Source of the DNA: Vibrio caribbeanicus ATCC BAA-2122
GTDB taxonomy: Bacteria; Pseudomonadota; Gammaproteobacteria; Enterobacterales; Vibrionaceae
Assembly (NCBI RefSeq): GCF_000165125.1
Contig: NZ_AEIU01000061.1
Span: forward strand, 1-44,560
Reading direction: 5' to 3'
Length of the DNA stretch: 44,560 nt
The position numbers and the translations under genes are program-made. Of the stretch, positions 1 to 8,006 are shown piece by piece (position 1 is the first letter of the stretch; every line of letters begins with the position of its first letter). The notes beneath the pieces were generated by a model that searched no databases, was not told the DNA's origin, and worked only from the letters and a program-made list of their open reading frames with translations.

Positions 1-242
1 GTCACCACTTTATTACACCCACAGTAGTAACAAAGCTTATGACAAAATGGGATGTGAATGTAAAGGGACAGAGGTCGCTCAGGATATTGAGTACAAGCCA
101 TATCATATTCAGCCACGGTAAAAGCTTGGTGTAGCTCTAAGGCTGTTGGGTAGGAAGTATAGCGAGGCCCTGAGTGATTATATTTGTTCAACATGGTTTG
201 ATCCCAGACAATATCCTGGTTTACATCAACAAACTGCGGCAT
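1..242 (-). CDS. hemN: Oxygen-independent coproporphyrinogen III dehydrogenase, N-terminal part (window edge)
   Basis: Radical-SAM enzyme that decarboxylates coproporphyrinogen III to protoporphyrinogen IX in haem synthesis without oxygen; cytoplasmic. The first 80 codons are visible and the rest lies beyond position 1. The translated N-terminus carries the family's GPRYTSYPTALE stretch (about residues 25-36), then RPLSLYIHIPFC and the cluster motif Cys67-x3-Cys71-x2-Cys74-x-Cys76, which binds the 4Fe-4S/SAM centre. The ATG at 242 is preceded by GGGGAT at suitable spacing. The gene has the same orientation as the DUF2489 gene upstream but is separated from it by 223 bp. Identity is very secure; the truncation is only the window boundary. 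Confidence 0.95.
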   Translation of the reverse strand, partial: MPQFVDVNQDIVWDQTMLNKYNHSGPRYTSYPTALELHQAFTVAEYDMACTQYPERPLSLYIHIPFCHKLCYYCGCNKVV

Positions 243-427
243 GATGATATCCCCATTTTCGGCTTGTTATAGAGTGACGGCGGCCATAAAACCTAGGTGT
301 ATGATAGTGCCACAAAATGAGCTAAGAGGACGACTAAAAATATTCTGTTTGAAAGACGGGTGATGCAAATGCTCTTCCTATCGATAGATTTTTTAACAAA
401 CACTCATTCCATCGGTCGCTTATCTGA

Positions 428-457
428 GGCGGATATAGTCCAATTAACTATCCGCCA
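428..457 (-). terminator. Stem-loop after the DUF2489 gene, without U-tract
   Basis: Inverted repeat with arms GGCGGATA...TATCCGCC (about 10 pairs with a 2-nt bulge) just past the stop of the gene ending at 466. No T-run follows on the minus strand, so it is a weak or factor-assisted terminator at best. The remaining gap to hemN (243-427) shows no ORF or other feature I can name; it should contain the hemN promoter. Confidence 0.35.
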
Positions 458-465
458 ATTTCCAA

Positions 466-960
466 TCAGACCATCTGGATATCGATTTGCTTATTGAGCG
501 GCTCAACATGTCTTTGTAGACGTTCTAACTCAACGACAATGGCCTCTTGTAGACGTGATTCTGCTTTGTGACGAGCGAGGTTTTGTTGCATCCGCTCTTT
601 TTTCACCAAGCTTTGTCTCGCTTCCCCACGAGCCATATCTTTAACAATATGGAAAAGCTCAGAGGTGGCTGGATATTCTTGATCAAAATCAACCCTTTGT
701 TCACCTTGAACATAATCCATAATATTGTAGAGTCGAATGCTGATTTCAGACAGATCACATTGGCCTTGAATACCAGCCATACATAACACTCGAACGCTTT
801 CAAAGATATTGGCATTCCGTTTCTCTATCGCCAGCAATCGGTGCTGCTGCTGTAACTCATTTTGTTTCTTAAGTTGAAGCAAAAGATAGCCAGCATACGA
901 AGCTAAACCGAAAATAATCACGCCACCAGCGATGGCTAACGTCGTCGTGTCAAGGCTCAT
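466..960 (-). CDS. DUF2489-family membrane-anchored protein
   Basis: 164-residue protein of the uncharacterised DUF2489 family, which sits between yihI and hemN in vibrios and relatives. Residues about 8-30 (LAIAGGVIIFGLASYAGYLLL) form one hydrophobic membrane segment. It is followed by a long charged, Gln/Glu/Arg-rich helical region, probably cytosolic, with coiled-coil character towards the C-terminus (about 110-160). The start at 960 lies 3 bp after the yihI stop, so the two are very likely cotranscribed and translationally coupled. No catalytic motif is visible and no function can be assigned. Family assignment is from recognition of sequence and neighbourhood. Confidence 0.85.
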   Translation of the reverse strand: MSLDTTTLAIAGGVIIFGLASYAGYLLLQLKKQNELQQQHRLLAIEKRNANIFESVRVLCMAGIQGQCDLSEISIRLYNIMDYVQGEQRVDFDQEYPATSELFHIVKDMARGEARQSLVKKERMQQNLARHKAESRLQEAIVVELERLQRHVEPLNKQIDIQMV

Positions 961-963
961 GTT

Positions 964-1512
964 TTATCCCTTAAACTGATTGAGGTCTACATCTTCAAAC
1001 TGCGACAAAAGTGCATCATCTTTATCAACATTTTTTGAATTTTTCGCAGGAGGCATCTCTTGTTCTTCGGAGTCTTCCATTTGCGCGTCAAAAATGCCCA
1101 ACTGCTTCATAAGGGTCTCAATACGTGTGAGCTTTTGGTCGACGTATTTTTGTAAGCCCGCACCAAGACTCTCACCATTATCTAATCGATCGAGTAACAC
1201 ATTAAGCTGAGCATCGTTCTCTAGCATCTCAAGTTCCTGCTCAGCACTCAATCTACGCTGCGCTTTGGTTGGCTTGGTTGTATTTTCGACCACCAAGGGA
1301 ATCTTCTTTTTACTACCCAAACGGGGATCTCGCGCCTTACCAACTGAGTTTACAGACGACTCATTTCCATCTGAATTTCGGTTCCCCGTTTTTAGCCCTT
1401 TGCGTTTTTTCTCTTTTTTACGTAAACGCCCTTCAACATCAGATTGAGTGCGATTTCGCACCACGACAACATCAGTGTTACCACCTGATCTGGATTTTTT
1501 ACTACGGCTCAT
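964..1512 (-). CDS. yihI: Der GTPase-activating protein YihI
   Basis: 182-residue, highly charged protein. YihI stimulates GTP hydrolysis by Der (EngA), a GTPase of 50S ribosome assembly, and so tunes ribosome biogenesis. The N-terminal 90 residues are basic and apparently disordered (MSRSKKSRSGG, RLRKKEKKRKGLK). The C-terminal half is acidic and helical (LSAEQELEMLENDAQLNVLLDRLD, then DKDDALLSQFEDVDLNQFKG), matching the family plan. Its start overlaps the stop of the upstream methyltransferase gene (TAATG), and DUF2489 follows 3 bp downstream, so three genes form one unit. The nearby engB gene serves the same process. Confidence 0.93.
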   Translation of the reverse strand: MSRSKKSRSGGNTDVVVVRNRTQSDVEGRLRKKEKKRKGLKTGNRNSDGNESSVNSVGKARDPRLGSKKKIPLVVENTTKPTKAQRRLSAEQELEMLENDAQLNVLLDRLDNGESLGAGLQKYVDQKLTRIETLMKQLGIFDAQMEDSEEQEMPPAKNSKNVDKDDALLSQFEDVDLNQFKG

Positions 1513-2150
1513 TACTGCACTTTCCTCAGTAAAATGACATCATTACCAACAAATTCAAGTTCGAGCTGATCGCGCTCTGCCAAATATTGAAACGTTGCTC
1601 GGCTAAAGAAGATCACATGAGTGGGATCGTTTTTATAATGCCAATGAGCAAACGCTTCAACATCAATGACCATCTTGGTCATCAGACCAATCCAGCCACC
1701 GGGTTTAACTAAATTTAACCATTTATACCACACTTGATCAGGATGATAGAGATGCTCTATCACCTCTGTCGCGGTGACAAAATCATACGTCCATTTAAGT
1801 ACGTCTGTATTCGAATGATAGTAAATATCATACAAACTCACTACATGCCCCTGCTCCTCTAACATCACAGACAATGTTGGCCCAGGACCACAACCGAAAT
1901 CAAGCCCATGAGATTCAGGCTCAATACGCTCAAGTAAAGGGTTCACGACACGTGACAAGAAACGTCGATAGCCGAGATCCTCTGGGTTGTTCTCATGCTT
2001 GTCATAGTGAGCCTTCTCGGTACCAGTATCCAATCTCATATCAGGATCGACAAAGACAAGCTCACATCGTGAACATTGAAAATACTCTCGATTTTTATCA
2101 CTAAAATAGTGCTGGGTCGCCGAGTGATGACAAAGTGGGCATATGTGCAT
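1512..2150 (-). CDS. Class I SAM-dependent methyltransferase with N-terminal Cys4 zinc motif
   Basis: 212 residues. The N-terminus has two Cys pairs, Cys4-x2-Cys7 and Cys26-x2-Cys29 (CPLC and CSRC), typical of a small zinc ribbon. A Rossmann methyltransferase domain follows, with motif I GLDFGCGPGPT at residues 83-93 and a later segment VTATEVIEHLYHP resembling the post-motif of UbiG/bioC-type enzymes. The substrate cannot be read from the sequence. GGAT lies 7 nt before the ATG at 2150. It is the first gene of the unit with yihI and DUF2489. A strong terminator upstream (2250-2280) separates it from the stretch further right, so its promoter should lie in 2151-2250. Confidence 0.85.
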   Translation of the reverse strand: MHICPLCHHSATQHYFSDKNREYFQCSRCELVFVDPDMRLDTGTEKAHYDKHENNPEDLGYRRFLSRVVNPLLERIEPESHGLDFGCGPGPTLSVMLEEQGHVVSLYDIYYHSNTDVLKWTYDFVTATEVIEHLYHPDQVWYKWLNLVKPGGWIGLMTKMVIDVEAFAHWHYKNDPTHVIFFSRATFQYLAERDQLELEFVGNDVILLRKVQ

Positions 2151-2249
2151 GAAAATATCCTATCTACAGGGATGCGAAACATACCAGAAAGTGAAGCGAG
2201 TGTGGAGTAAAACAGAGCAAATAAGCATCGTTTTAGCAAAACGGACAAT

Positions 2250-2280
2250 AAAAAAAGCGATAGACTGACTCTATCGCTTT
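2250..2280 (-). terminator. Strong rho-independent terminator with no recognised gene before it
   Basis: Perfect 10-bp stem (AAAGCGATAG / CTATCGCTTT) with a 7-nt loop, followed on the minus strand by an uninterrupted T-tract. It lies more than 500 bp downstream of the cytochrome c4 gene, which has its own terminator. It therefore implies a separate short minus-strand transcript arising between about 2290 and 2790. Confidence 0.8.
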
Positions 2281-2339
2281 CAAAATGCCCTGAGGCTAAT
2301 TTCGTTGTACCCAGTTTAGGTACACCAAAAATCCATTTG

Positions 2340-2456
2340 TTATTGGTGCTGTCCCTGCTGCGCGTCTTGTTTGTCATCGTCCTGATGAGTTTTGACGTCC
2401 TTACAACATCCAAGTATTTGAGCTCTTCCTGAGCTTGGTCCATTACTGTGTTTCAT
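2340..2456 (-). CDS. Possible 38-residue protein
   Basis: Unrecognised small ORF: ATG at 2456, TAA at 2340. The product starts MKHSNGPSSGRAQILGCCKD and ends in a very polar Asp/Gln/Lys-rich tail. A Cys-Cys pair at residues 17-18 is the only distinctive feature; there is no membrane segment or signal peptide. Support comes from the strong terminator 60 bp downstream and an otherwise gene-free setting. Against it, the only Shine-Dalgarno-like bases (AGGA) abut the ATG, and a different, overlapping minus frame is also open. A noncoding RNA ending at the same terminator is an equally good reading. Confidence 0.4.
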   Translation of the reverse strand: MKHSNGPSSGRAQILGCCKDVKTHQDDDKQDAQQGQHQ

Positions 2457-2787
2457 TCCTAAAACGAGCTGACCATCCGTGTCCAGTAAGTCTCCGACTT
2501 ACTGATTATTCCTTAGAATGTTTAACTAAAAACACCACTAGAGGTATCCTGCCTCTCTCCCTATCACAGCGTCCTGCCGTTAACTTTAATCTACGCCAAA
2601 GAAAAAGCGGTGCAACACTCGATACTAAAAAAAAGACAAAATTTTACAAAGTAAATAAATACGCTTTTATTTTTAATTATTTAGATAACAATGGCGTAAA
2701 ATTACTATGCGTTGAATGGCCGATCTCTCACAAAAAAGGTAGAAAACTTGGAAGAAAGGAGAAAAACAGGGTGTGAAGCGCGTCAAA
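2457..2787. other. Gene-free AT-rich stretch upstream of the small ORF
   Basis: No convincing coding frame is present. A 113-codon plus-strand frame here has an unlikely Lys/Arg-rich composition and no ribosome site. The only structured element is the palindrome at 2484-2504. The promoter of the presumed small minus-strand transcript should lie here, but I cannot place it firmly. Confidence 0.5.
2484..2504. repeat. Perfect 9-bp inverted repeat
   Basis: CAGTAAGTC-TCC-GACTTACTG. It lies 28 bp before the small ORF at 2340-2456, within its presumed leader or promoter. No T-tract follows on either strand, so it is more likely an operator or an mRNA hairpin than a terminator. Confidence 0.5.
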
Positions 2788-2816
2788 TAAAAAAGCTCAG
2801 AGAGCAATCTGAGCTC
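2788..2816 (-). terminator. Terminator of the cytochrome c4 gene
   Basis: Stem AGCTCAGA / TCTGAGCT with a 6-nt loop, followed on the minus strand by six Ts. It lies 39 bp beyond the cytochrome c4 stop codon. Confidence 0.85.
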
Positions 2817-2854
2817 TACAGAGTCAACTGCATAATTAACTACCGCCAGTCAGC

Positions 2855-3472
2855 TTAGTGAAGTCCACCGACGTATTGTGAGAGCGTCTCTATCTCTTCA
2901 TCGGTCAACTTTTTAGCGACATCTCGCATCATCGCATTCATATCATTGCCACGAACACCATCACGAAACATTTGCAGTTGCGATTTTATATAATCTGCAT
3001 GTTGTCCTGAAATTTTAGGAAACCCTGAAAGCTCGGTTCCATTACCACGCGGACCATGGCAAGCAACGCAAGCAGGTAGGCCACGCTCAGCATCGCCAGC
3101 TGTGTACAAAACCTTGCCAGCTTCTACGACATTTTCAGGTGTGGTATTATACGATGTAGTCAATGAGGCGTAATAAGCCGCGAGATCAGCCATATCTTGC
3201 TCAGATAAAACCATGGCCATACCGCCCATAACGGCGTTAACACGTCCTTGCTTACCGCCGCTAGTCATACCAAGTTTGAATTCTCTCAATTGCTTTTCGA
3301 GATACTTCTCATGTTGACCAGCAAGTTTAGGATACATAGGAATCTGGCTGTTGCCATCTGCACCATGGCAAGCAGCGCAGGTGAGAGACTTTGTTTTACC
3401 AGCTTCTATACTGCCTTGGGCCGATATAGAGCAACTGGCTAACAGACTCGCAATTAGCACTAATTTATTCAT
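2855..3472 (-). CDS. Cytochrome c4, dihaem periplasmic electron carrier
   Basis: 205 residues with a Sec signal peptide (residues 1 to about 19, MNKLVLIASLLASCSISAQG). Two homologous halves each bind one covalent haem: CAACH at 32-36 and CVACH at 135-139. The conserved MYPKLAGQHEKYLEKQL and its counterpart FPKISGQHADYIKSQL mark both halves. Cytochrome c4 carries electrons in the periplasm from the bc1 complex to terminal oxidases such as cbb3. GGAATGTC precedes the ATG at 3472. The gene is divergent from engB and ends at its own terminator. Length fits the family. Confidence 0.95.
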   Translation of the reverse strand: MNKLVLIASLLASCSISAQGSIEAGKTKSLTCAACHGADGNSQIPMYPKLAGQHEKYLEKQLREFKLGMTSGGKQGRVNAVMGGMAMVLSEQDMADLAAYYASLTTSYNTTPENVVEAGKVLYTAGDAERGLPACVACHGPRGNGTELSGFPKISGQHADYIKSQLQMFRDGVRGNDMNAMMRDVAKKLTDEEIETLSQYVGGLH

Positions 3473-3620
3473 GACATTCCATTATAATTATCTAGCTTCC
3501 AGTACCACTTTGTGTTCCCACTCGTGATACAATATACGTCCTTATGCCGAACACGGTTATTTTACACTATTTCACAAAAAAGTAATCAATCGACAACACA
3601 AAGTCGAGATGGAGTTAACA

Positions 3621-4280
3621 GTGAGCGTAAAAATTCATTATCAAAACACCCATTTCATCACAAGTGCACCTGACATCCGTCATTTGCCTGAGGATGAAGG
3701 TATCGAAGTTGCGTTTGCAGGACGCTCCAACGCCGGAAAATCCAGCTCTCTAAACCGATTAACCAACCAGCGTGGTCTGGCAAAAACCAGTAAAACGCCA
3801 GGTCGAACACAACTCATTAACCTTTTTAAGGTAATTGATGGATGCCATATTGTCGACCTTCCGGGGTACGGTTTTGCTCAAGTCCCCTTAGAAATGAAGA
3901 AAAAGTGGCAGAAATCACTCGGTGAGTATTTGCAAAAGCGTCAATGTTTAAAGGGGCTTGTCGTTTTAATGGATATACGCCATCCGATGAAAGATCTTGA
4001 TCAACAATTGATTTTTTGGGCAGTGGACAGCGGTATTCCAGTTCAGGTTTTACTAACGAAAGCAGACAAGCTAAAAAGTGGCGCTCGAAAGGCGCAGGTT
4101 CTCAAAATTAAAAAGGATGCTGAAGGTTTTGGCGGAGATGTTAGTGTTGCTGCATTCTCATCACTGAAAGGTATTGGGGTCGACACATTACGTTCAAAGC
4201 TTGATGATTGGTTTGCACCCGCGGTTGCAGAAACTATCTCTGATGAGCTCAATGAGCAAGATAACGCTTCAAACGATTGA
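3621..4280 (+). CDS. engB: Ribosome biogenesis GTPase YihA/EngB (YsxC)
   Basis: 219-residue TRAFAC-class GTPase needed for a late step of 50S subunit assembly. Motifs: G1 GRSNAGKS (34-41), G2 region TPGRTQ (about 59-64), G3 DLPGYG (79-84), G4 TKAD (146-149) and G5-like SSLKG. I chose the GTG at 3621, giving [12 protein letters not shown], because GGAG sits 6 nt before it. An in-frame ATG at 3609 would add four residues but overlaps that ribosome site and has no good one of its own. The Ser after AGKSS, where Ala is common in relatives, is an ordinary variation. The last 15 residues are acidic and probably disordered. Confidence 0.95.
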   Translation: MSVKIHYQNTHFITSAPDIRHLPEDEGIEVAFAGRSNAGKSSSLNRLTNQRGLAKTSKTPGRTQLINLFKVIDGCHIVDLPGYGFAQVPLEMKKKWQKSLGEYLQKRQCLKGLVVLMDIRHPMKDLDQQLIFWAVDSGIPVQVLLTKADKLKSGARKAQVLKIKKDAEGFGGDVSVAAFSSLKGIGVDTLRSKLDDWFAPAVAETISDELNEQDNASND

Positions 4281-4296
4281 ATACCACTCTTCCTAC

Positions 4297-4326
4297 ACAA
4301 GCCTCATAACTGGGGCTTGTTGTTCT
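4297..4326 (+). terminator. Probable terminator of engB
   Basis: Stem ACAAGCC / GGCTTGT with a 10-nt loop, followed by TGTTCT. The T-tract is weak. Confidence 0.45.
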
Positions 4327-4428
4327 AAAAGCCCATTCTTGTTATTTAACAACATTATTGTGTAACACAAAGTATGGTTGTCACTTTACTTCATTGGTAC
4401 AGACAATGTTTCTCGCTACCGTGACCCA

Positions 4429-4535
4429 ATAAAAAACGCCCCAGTCAAATACTGACTGGGGCGGCTGAATTAGCCTAATCCAATAACGTGAAACAAAAGG
4501 TCTAAAAGATAGAACATCTTACCTCTGTACCCTAC
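4429..4535 (-). ncRNA. spf: Spot 42 small RNA
   Basis: The minus strand from 4535 reads GTAGGGTACAGAGGTAAGAT, matching the known 5' end of Spot 42. It continues through the conserved unpaired segments to a terminator hairpin (CCCCAGTC / GACTGGGG), GCG and a T-tract ending near 4429; about 107 nt. Location between polA and engB is as in enteric bacteria. In E. coli Spot 42 is an Hfq-dependent sRNA, repressed by cAMP-CRP, that pairs with mRNAs of secondary carbon metabolism to strengthen catabolite repression. I could not point to a convincing CRP site here. Identity is very secure; the exact 3' end is approximate. Confidence 0.96.
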
Positions 4536-4542
4536 GAGTGTT

Positions 4543-4571
4543 AATGTAGCGCAAAAGGTTATAAATGAAAA
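4543..4571 (-). promoter_or_regulatory. spf promoter
   Basis: On the minus strand, TACATT (4543-4548) lies 7 nt before the expected first G at 4535. TTTTCA is placed 17 bp further upstream as a weak -35 element. A long A/T-rich tract continues upstream and could act as an UP element. Confidence 0.6.
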
Positions 4572-4685
4572 CTATTTTTGAAATAAATTTTCAGTTTTAT
4601 TTTATTTTACTACATTTAAAATAGAGCCCGTTTAAATACAAAAATCGAGAAAAAAACTCAATGTATTGATATAATTGAATTTTAT

Positions 4686-7469
4686 TTAATGTGCTTGATC
4701 CCAATTCTCGCCATGACCTGCTTCAGCCACTAATGGAACTTTCAATTGTGCCGCTTGTTCCATCAAATTTCGTATTTTACTTTCAATTTCAGGCAAACTT
4801 GTTTCTTCAACTTCAAACACAAGTTCATCATGTACCTGCATAAGCAACTTCACTCGTCCTTGGCCCTCAGTTTGAATCCAATCATCGACCAACAACATCG
4901 CTTTTTTAATGATATCTGCCGCAGTGCCTTGCATCGGGGCATTAATAGCCGCTCTCTCAGCTGCTTTACGGCGCATTCCATTGCGCGATTGTATTTCAGG
5001 TAGATGCAAACGACGGCCAAAAATTGTCTCAACATACCCCTGCTCTGCAGCGATACTGCGGGTATCTTCCATGTATTGCATCACCCCAGGGTAGCGTTCA
5101 AAATACGTATCCATGTATTGTTGGGCTTCCCCTCGAGGAATACCCAATTGCTTCGCTAATCCAAATGCACTCATGCCGTAGATCAAGCCAAAGTTCACTG
5201 CCTTTGCTCTACGACGCTGCTCAGCAGTCACTTGAGAGATATCAACACCAAGAATCTCTGCCGCAGTCGCGGCATGAATGTCTTTGCCTTGCTGAAAGGC
5301 CTCAAGTAAGGCACGGTCTCCGGATAGATGCGCCATAATCCTTAACTCGATTTGTGAGTAGTCAATCGCCATGATTTTATAACCATGCGGTGCTACAAAA
5401 GCCTGCCTAATTCTGCGCCCTTCCTCATTTCGAATTGGGATGTTCTGTAAATTGGGGTCGGTAGAAGAAAGGCGACCGGTCGCTGTCACAGCCTGATGAT
5501 ACGAAGTATGCACTCGACCTGTGGTCGGATTTATCATCTTTGGAAGCTTGTCTGTGTACGTAGACTTGAGCTTAGCTAGCCCTCTATACTCAAGGATCTT
5601 TTCAGGTAGCGGGTAATCAAGAGCCAACTCTTGCAGTACTTCTTCATTCGTTGATGGTGTTCCTGAAGGGGTTTTCTTAACCACGGGCAACCCCATTTTC
5701 TCAAACAAAATAGCTTGCAATTGTTTGGGAGAGTTCATATTGAATTCTTGACCCGCTATGTCGAAAGCTTGCTGCTCAAGCGCATCTAATCTCAACGCAA
5801 TCTCTTGCGACTGAGCAGAAAGCTTCATGTCATCGATCAATACCCCTGTGCGCTCGATGCGAGATAGAACGGGCACCAAAGGCATTTCAATATCCCGATA
5901 AATGCTCGCAAGCTTATCACTGGCATCTAAGCTCTTCTGCAATCGCTGATGAAGCCTAAAGGTCACATCCGCATCTTCTGCAGCATATGGTGCTGCTTGT
6001 TCTAAATCGATCTGATTGAACGTCAATTGCTTCTTGCCTTTGCCCGCAACTTGCTCAAAAGAAATGCAGCTGTGTTGCAGAAAACGCAGCGCTAAGCTGT
6101 CCATATCATGTTTGCCTGCAACACTGTTGTAAACATATGAAGCCAGCATGGTATCAAACTTGATGCCTCGCATATCGATACCGTATCGTGCCAGCACACT
6201 CGCATCGTATTTTAGGTTCTGGCCAACCTTCGCTCGTGATCCATCTTCAAGTATCGGCTTCAACTGTTCCAGGACCCAGTCTCGCTCAAGCTGCTTGGGC
6301 GCATCCATGTAATCATGAGCAACGGGGACATATGCTGCCACTCCTTCCTCAATCGCGAATGAGACGCCGACTAAGTTTGCTTCCATATAATCAAGACTAT
6401 CGGTTTCGGTATCAAACGCGATCACATCGGCACTGCGCAGTTTATTTAACCACACTGCCATGGCCGACTCATCCAGAATTATTTCGTATTGACTTCTATC
6501 AATCTTTACCGCTGAGGTGTCGAGATCAGATGAGGTATCTGATCCGCGTGAAAATGCGGCCCCATCTGCCATAATTGTGCCATCACCACCTTCAAGCAAT
6601 TCATTAAGCCAAGATTTGAATACCAGTTGACCATACAATTTGATCAATGAATCTTGATCGGGTGCCGATTTGGATAACGATGGTATATCGTGATCTAATT
6701 TTACATCGAGCTTGATGGTAGCCAGTTGATATGAAAGCATGGCATCATCTTTGTTCTCTTCAAGCTTTTTCGCCATAGTTTTTGAACCACGAAAGCCCAA
6801 TGCTGCGATAGAATCTAAGTTATCATACAATTGCTCAAGCCCTCCAATACCTTGAAGTAGTGCTGTGGCCGTTTTATCTCCCACACCCGGGACACCCGGG
6901 ATATTGTCGACCTTGTCACCCATAAGAGCCAAGTAATCAATGATCAACTCAGGTGGGATCCCAAATTTCTCAACCACCCCCTCTCGATCCATCACCGTAT
7001 TCGTCATGGTGTTGATCAAGGTAATGTTTTCATCAACCAATTGAGCCATATCTTTATCACCTGTACTAATTAACACAGGGATGCCTTCTGCCGATGCTTG
7101 AGTAGCTAATGTACCAATAACATCATCCGCTTCTACGCCTGGGACACAGATCAGCGGTAGTCCCATAGCCTTTATAACGTTGTGTAGCGGTTCAATTTGG
7201 CAACGCAGATCATCAGGCATAGGAGGGCGATTGGCTTTGTACTCTGGGTACATGTCATCTCGAAATGTTTTTCCTTTTGCATCAAAGATGACCGCCATTC
7301 GATCAGAGGCATAATGACGCATCATGCTTCGCAGCATGTTGACAACACCATACACCGCATTAGTGGGGATCTCACCATTGCTCATTGTACCTGGGTAAGC
7401 ATGAAAGGCGCGATAAAGGTAAGAAGAGCCATCAATTAAGATAAGTGGGTTATCAGGAATATTAGCCAT
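4686..7469 (-). CDS. polA: DNA polymerase I
   Basis: 927 residues, the usual full length. Domains: N-terminal 5'-3' exonuclease (residues 1 to about 290, [26 protein letters not shown]), 3'-5' proofreading exonuclease (about 330-520, with intact acidic motif [13 protein letters not shown]), and the family A polymerase. In the polymerase, motif A is [16 protein letters not shown] (about 700), motif [15 protein letters not shown] (about 750) and motif [11 protein letters not shown] (about 876). It fills gaps and removes RNA primers in replication and repair. The open frame extends 18 codons further upstream, but I placed the start at the ATG at 7469 ([15 protein letters not shown]) by family alignment; no strong Shine-Dalgarno is visible. 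DnaA-box-like sites lie upstream. No hairpin terminator is seen before spf. Confidence 0.98.
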   Translation of the reverse strand: MANIPDNPLILIDGSSYLYRAFHAYPGTMSNGEIPTNAVYGVVNMLRSMMRHYASDRMAVIFDAKGKTFRDDMYPEYKANRPPMPDDLRCQIEPLHNVIKAMGLPLICVPGVEADDVIGTLATQASAEGIPVLISTGDKDMAQLVDENITLINTMTNTVMDREGVVEKFGIPPELIIDYLALMGDKVDNIPGVPGVGDKTATALLQGIGGLEQLYDNLDSIAALGFRGSKTMAKKLEENKDDAMLSYQLATIKLDVKLDHDIPSLSKSAPDQDSLIKLYGQLVFKSWLNELLEGGDGTIMADGAAFSRGSDTSSDLDTSAVKIDRSQYEIILDESAMAVWLNKLRSADVIAFDTETDSLDYMEANLVGVSFAIEEGVAAYVPVAHDYMDAPKQLERDWVLEQLKPILEDGSRAKVGQNLKYDASVLARYGIDMRGIKFDTMLASYVYNSVAGKHDMDSLALRFLQHSCISFEQVAGKGKKQLTFNQIDLEQAAPYAAEDADVTFRLHQRLQKSLDASDKLASIYRDIEMPLVPVLSRIERTGVLIDDMKLSAQSQEIALRLDALEQQAFDIAGQEFNMNSPKQLQAILFEKMGLPVVKKTPSGTPSTNEEVLQELALDYPLPEKILEYRGLAKLKSTYTDKLPKMINPTTGRVHTSYHQAVTATGRLSSTDPNLQNIPIRNEEGRRIRQAFVAPHGYKIMAIDYSQIELRIMAHLSGDRALLEAFQQGKDIHAATAAEILGVDISQVTAEQRRRAKAVNFGLIYGMSAFGLAKQLGIPRGEAQQYMDTYFERYPGVMQYMEDTRSIAAEQGYVETIFGRRLHLPEIQSRNGMRRKAAERAAINAPMQGTAADIIKKAMLLVDDWIQTEGQGRVKLLMQVHDELVFEVEETSLPEIESKIRNLMEQAAQLKVPLVAEAGHGENWDQAH

Positions 7470-7586
7470 AGACTTTGAGTATCCAAACAAGACAAAAATT
7501 GTGTTTAGAATGCCACGACTCAAGATCTCGATCCATTTTAAACCTATGATAAGTCCACATAAAGTGATCCAAATTACCCCTCGACA

Positions 7587-7595
7587 TGTGGATAA
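7587..7595 (-). promoter_or_regulatory. DnaA box upstream of polA
   Basis: The plus strand reads TGTGGATAA, the exact complement of the consensus DnaA box TTATCCACA, 118 bp before the polA start. A second site fitting the relaxed consensus (TGTGGAAAA, 7729-7737) and a one-mismatch site (TTACCCACA, 7611-7619) lie nearby. DnaA control of polA is plausible by analogy with E. coli but is not shown here. The stretch 7470-7777 holds no gene. Confidence 0.55.
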
Positions 7596-7703
7596 CTCTG
7601 TTTATATTATTTACCCACAAGTAATAACTTCGATTAAAAAACCAATGCGTTTGACAATAAATTCATGATATTTAAGTAAAAACTTCAAGATCGAACAATA
7701 ATA

Positions 7704-7726
7704 GCAAGATCATTAAATGATCTTGC
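7704..7726. repeat. Perfect 10-bp palindrome between polA and ryhB
   Basis: GCAAGATCAT-TAA-ATGATCTTGC. Each arm carries one GATC (Dam site). On the minus strand it is followed by a T-rich but interrupted run (TATTATTGTT), so it could be a back-up terminator behind ryhB. A protein-binding site is the alternative. Confidence 0.5.
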
Positions 7727-7777
7727 CTTGTGGAAAAGAATATCGGTGAGCTTTTCACCATAAAATATTCCAGCCAT

Positions 7778-7804
7778 AAAAAAAGCGACATCTTTCGATG
7801 TCGC
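7778..7804 (-). terminator. RyhB terminator
   Basis: Stem GCGACATC / GATGTCGC with a TTTC loop, followed on the minus strand by seven Ts. Confidence 0.9.
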
Positions 7805-7999
7805 CTAGCAAAAAAAAGGTCAAAGCATATCCATTGATGCGCTTCACCATAAAGCTATAAATTACACTGGAAGCAATGTGAGCAATGTCGTGTCAAAAAG
7901 AACGAGTGCAAGTTCGCTAAAGACCTTGGTAAGACAATCGCTGACACAATGAAAGCGGGCTTACTTGGGTCTTGTTGAACTTATTTCATTCCCTAAGAC
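7778..7999 (-). ncRNA. ryhB: RyhB, Fur-repressed iron-sparing small RNA
   Basis: About 222 nt. The minus strand at 7864-7898 contains the diagnostic RyhB core (ACACGACATTGCTCACATTG, continuing CTTCCAGT), which pairs with target mRNAs. The 3' end is a clean terminator at 7778-7804. The 5' end is set about 8 nt after a promoter that overlaps a Fur box. Vibrio RyhB is known to be more than twice as long as the enteric form (about 90 nt), which fits. When iron is scarce RyhB represses mRNAs for iron-using and iron-storing proteins. Candidate targets in this window (ferritin, haem and respiratory genes) are inference only. The exact first base is uncertain by a few nt. Confidence 0.95.
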
Positions 8000-8006
8000 A
8001 AGACAA

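Noticed and set aside
2-121. Plus-strand open frame with a protein-like translation containing a Cys-Glu-Cys motif at the left edge
   Set aside because: It is antisense to the unmistakable hemN N-terminus on the minus strand.
2036-2443. 135-codon minus-strand ORF overlapping the methyltransferase gene
   Set aside because: It reads straight through the strong terminator at 2250-2280 and into a real gene in another frame.
2435-2776. 113-codon plus-strand ORF
   Set aside because: Lys/Arg-rich low-quality composition, no ribosome site, AT-rich region, and it runs across the gene-free stretch on the strand opposite to the terminators.
4481-4496. parS-like half site within spf (TTTCACGTTATTGG)
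   Set aside because: The palindrome is not completed; bases belong to the Spot 42 sequence.
7853-7975. Plus-strand frame of about 40 codons that looks like a Cys-rich small protein (KQCEQCRVKKNECKFAK)
   Set aside because: It has no usable start codon and lies antisense to the conserved RyhB core and body; the resemblance is a by-product of that RNA.
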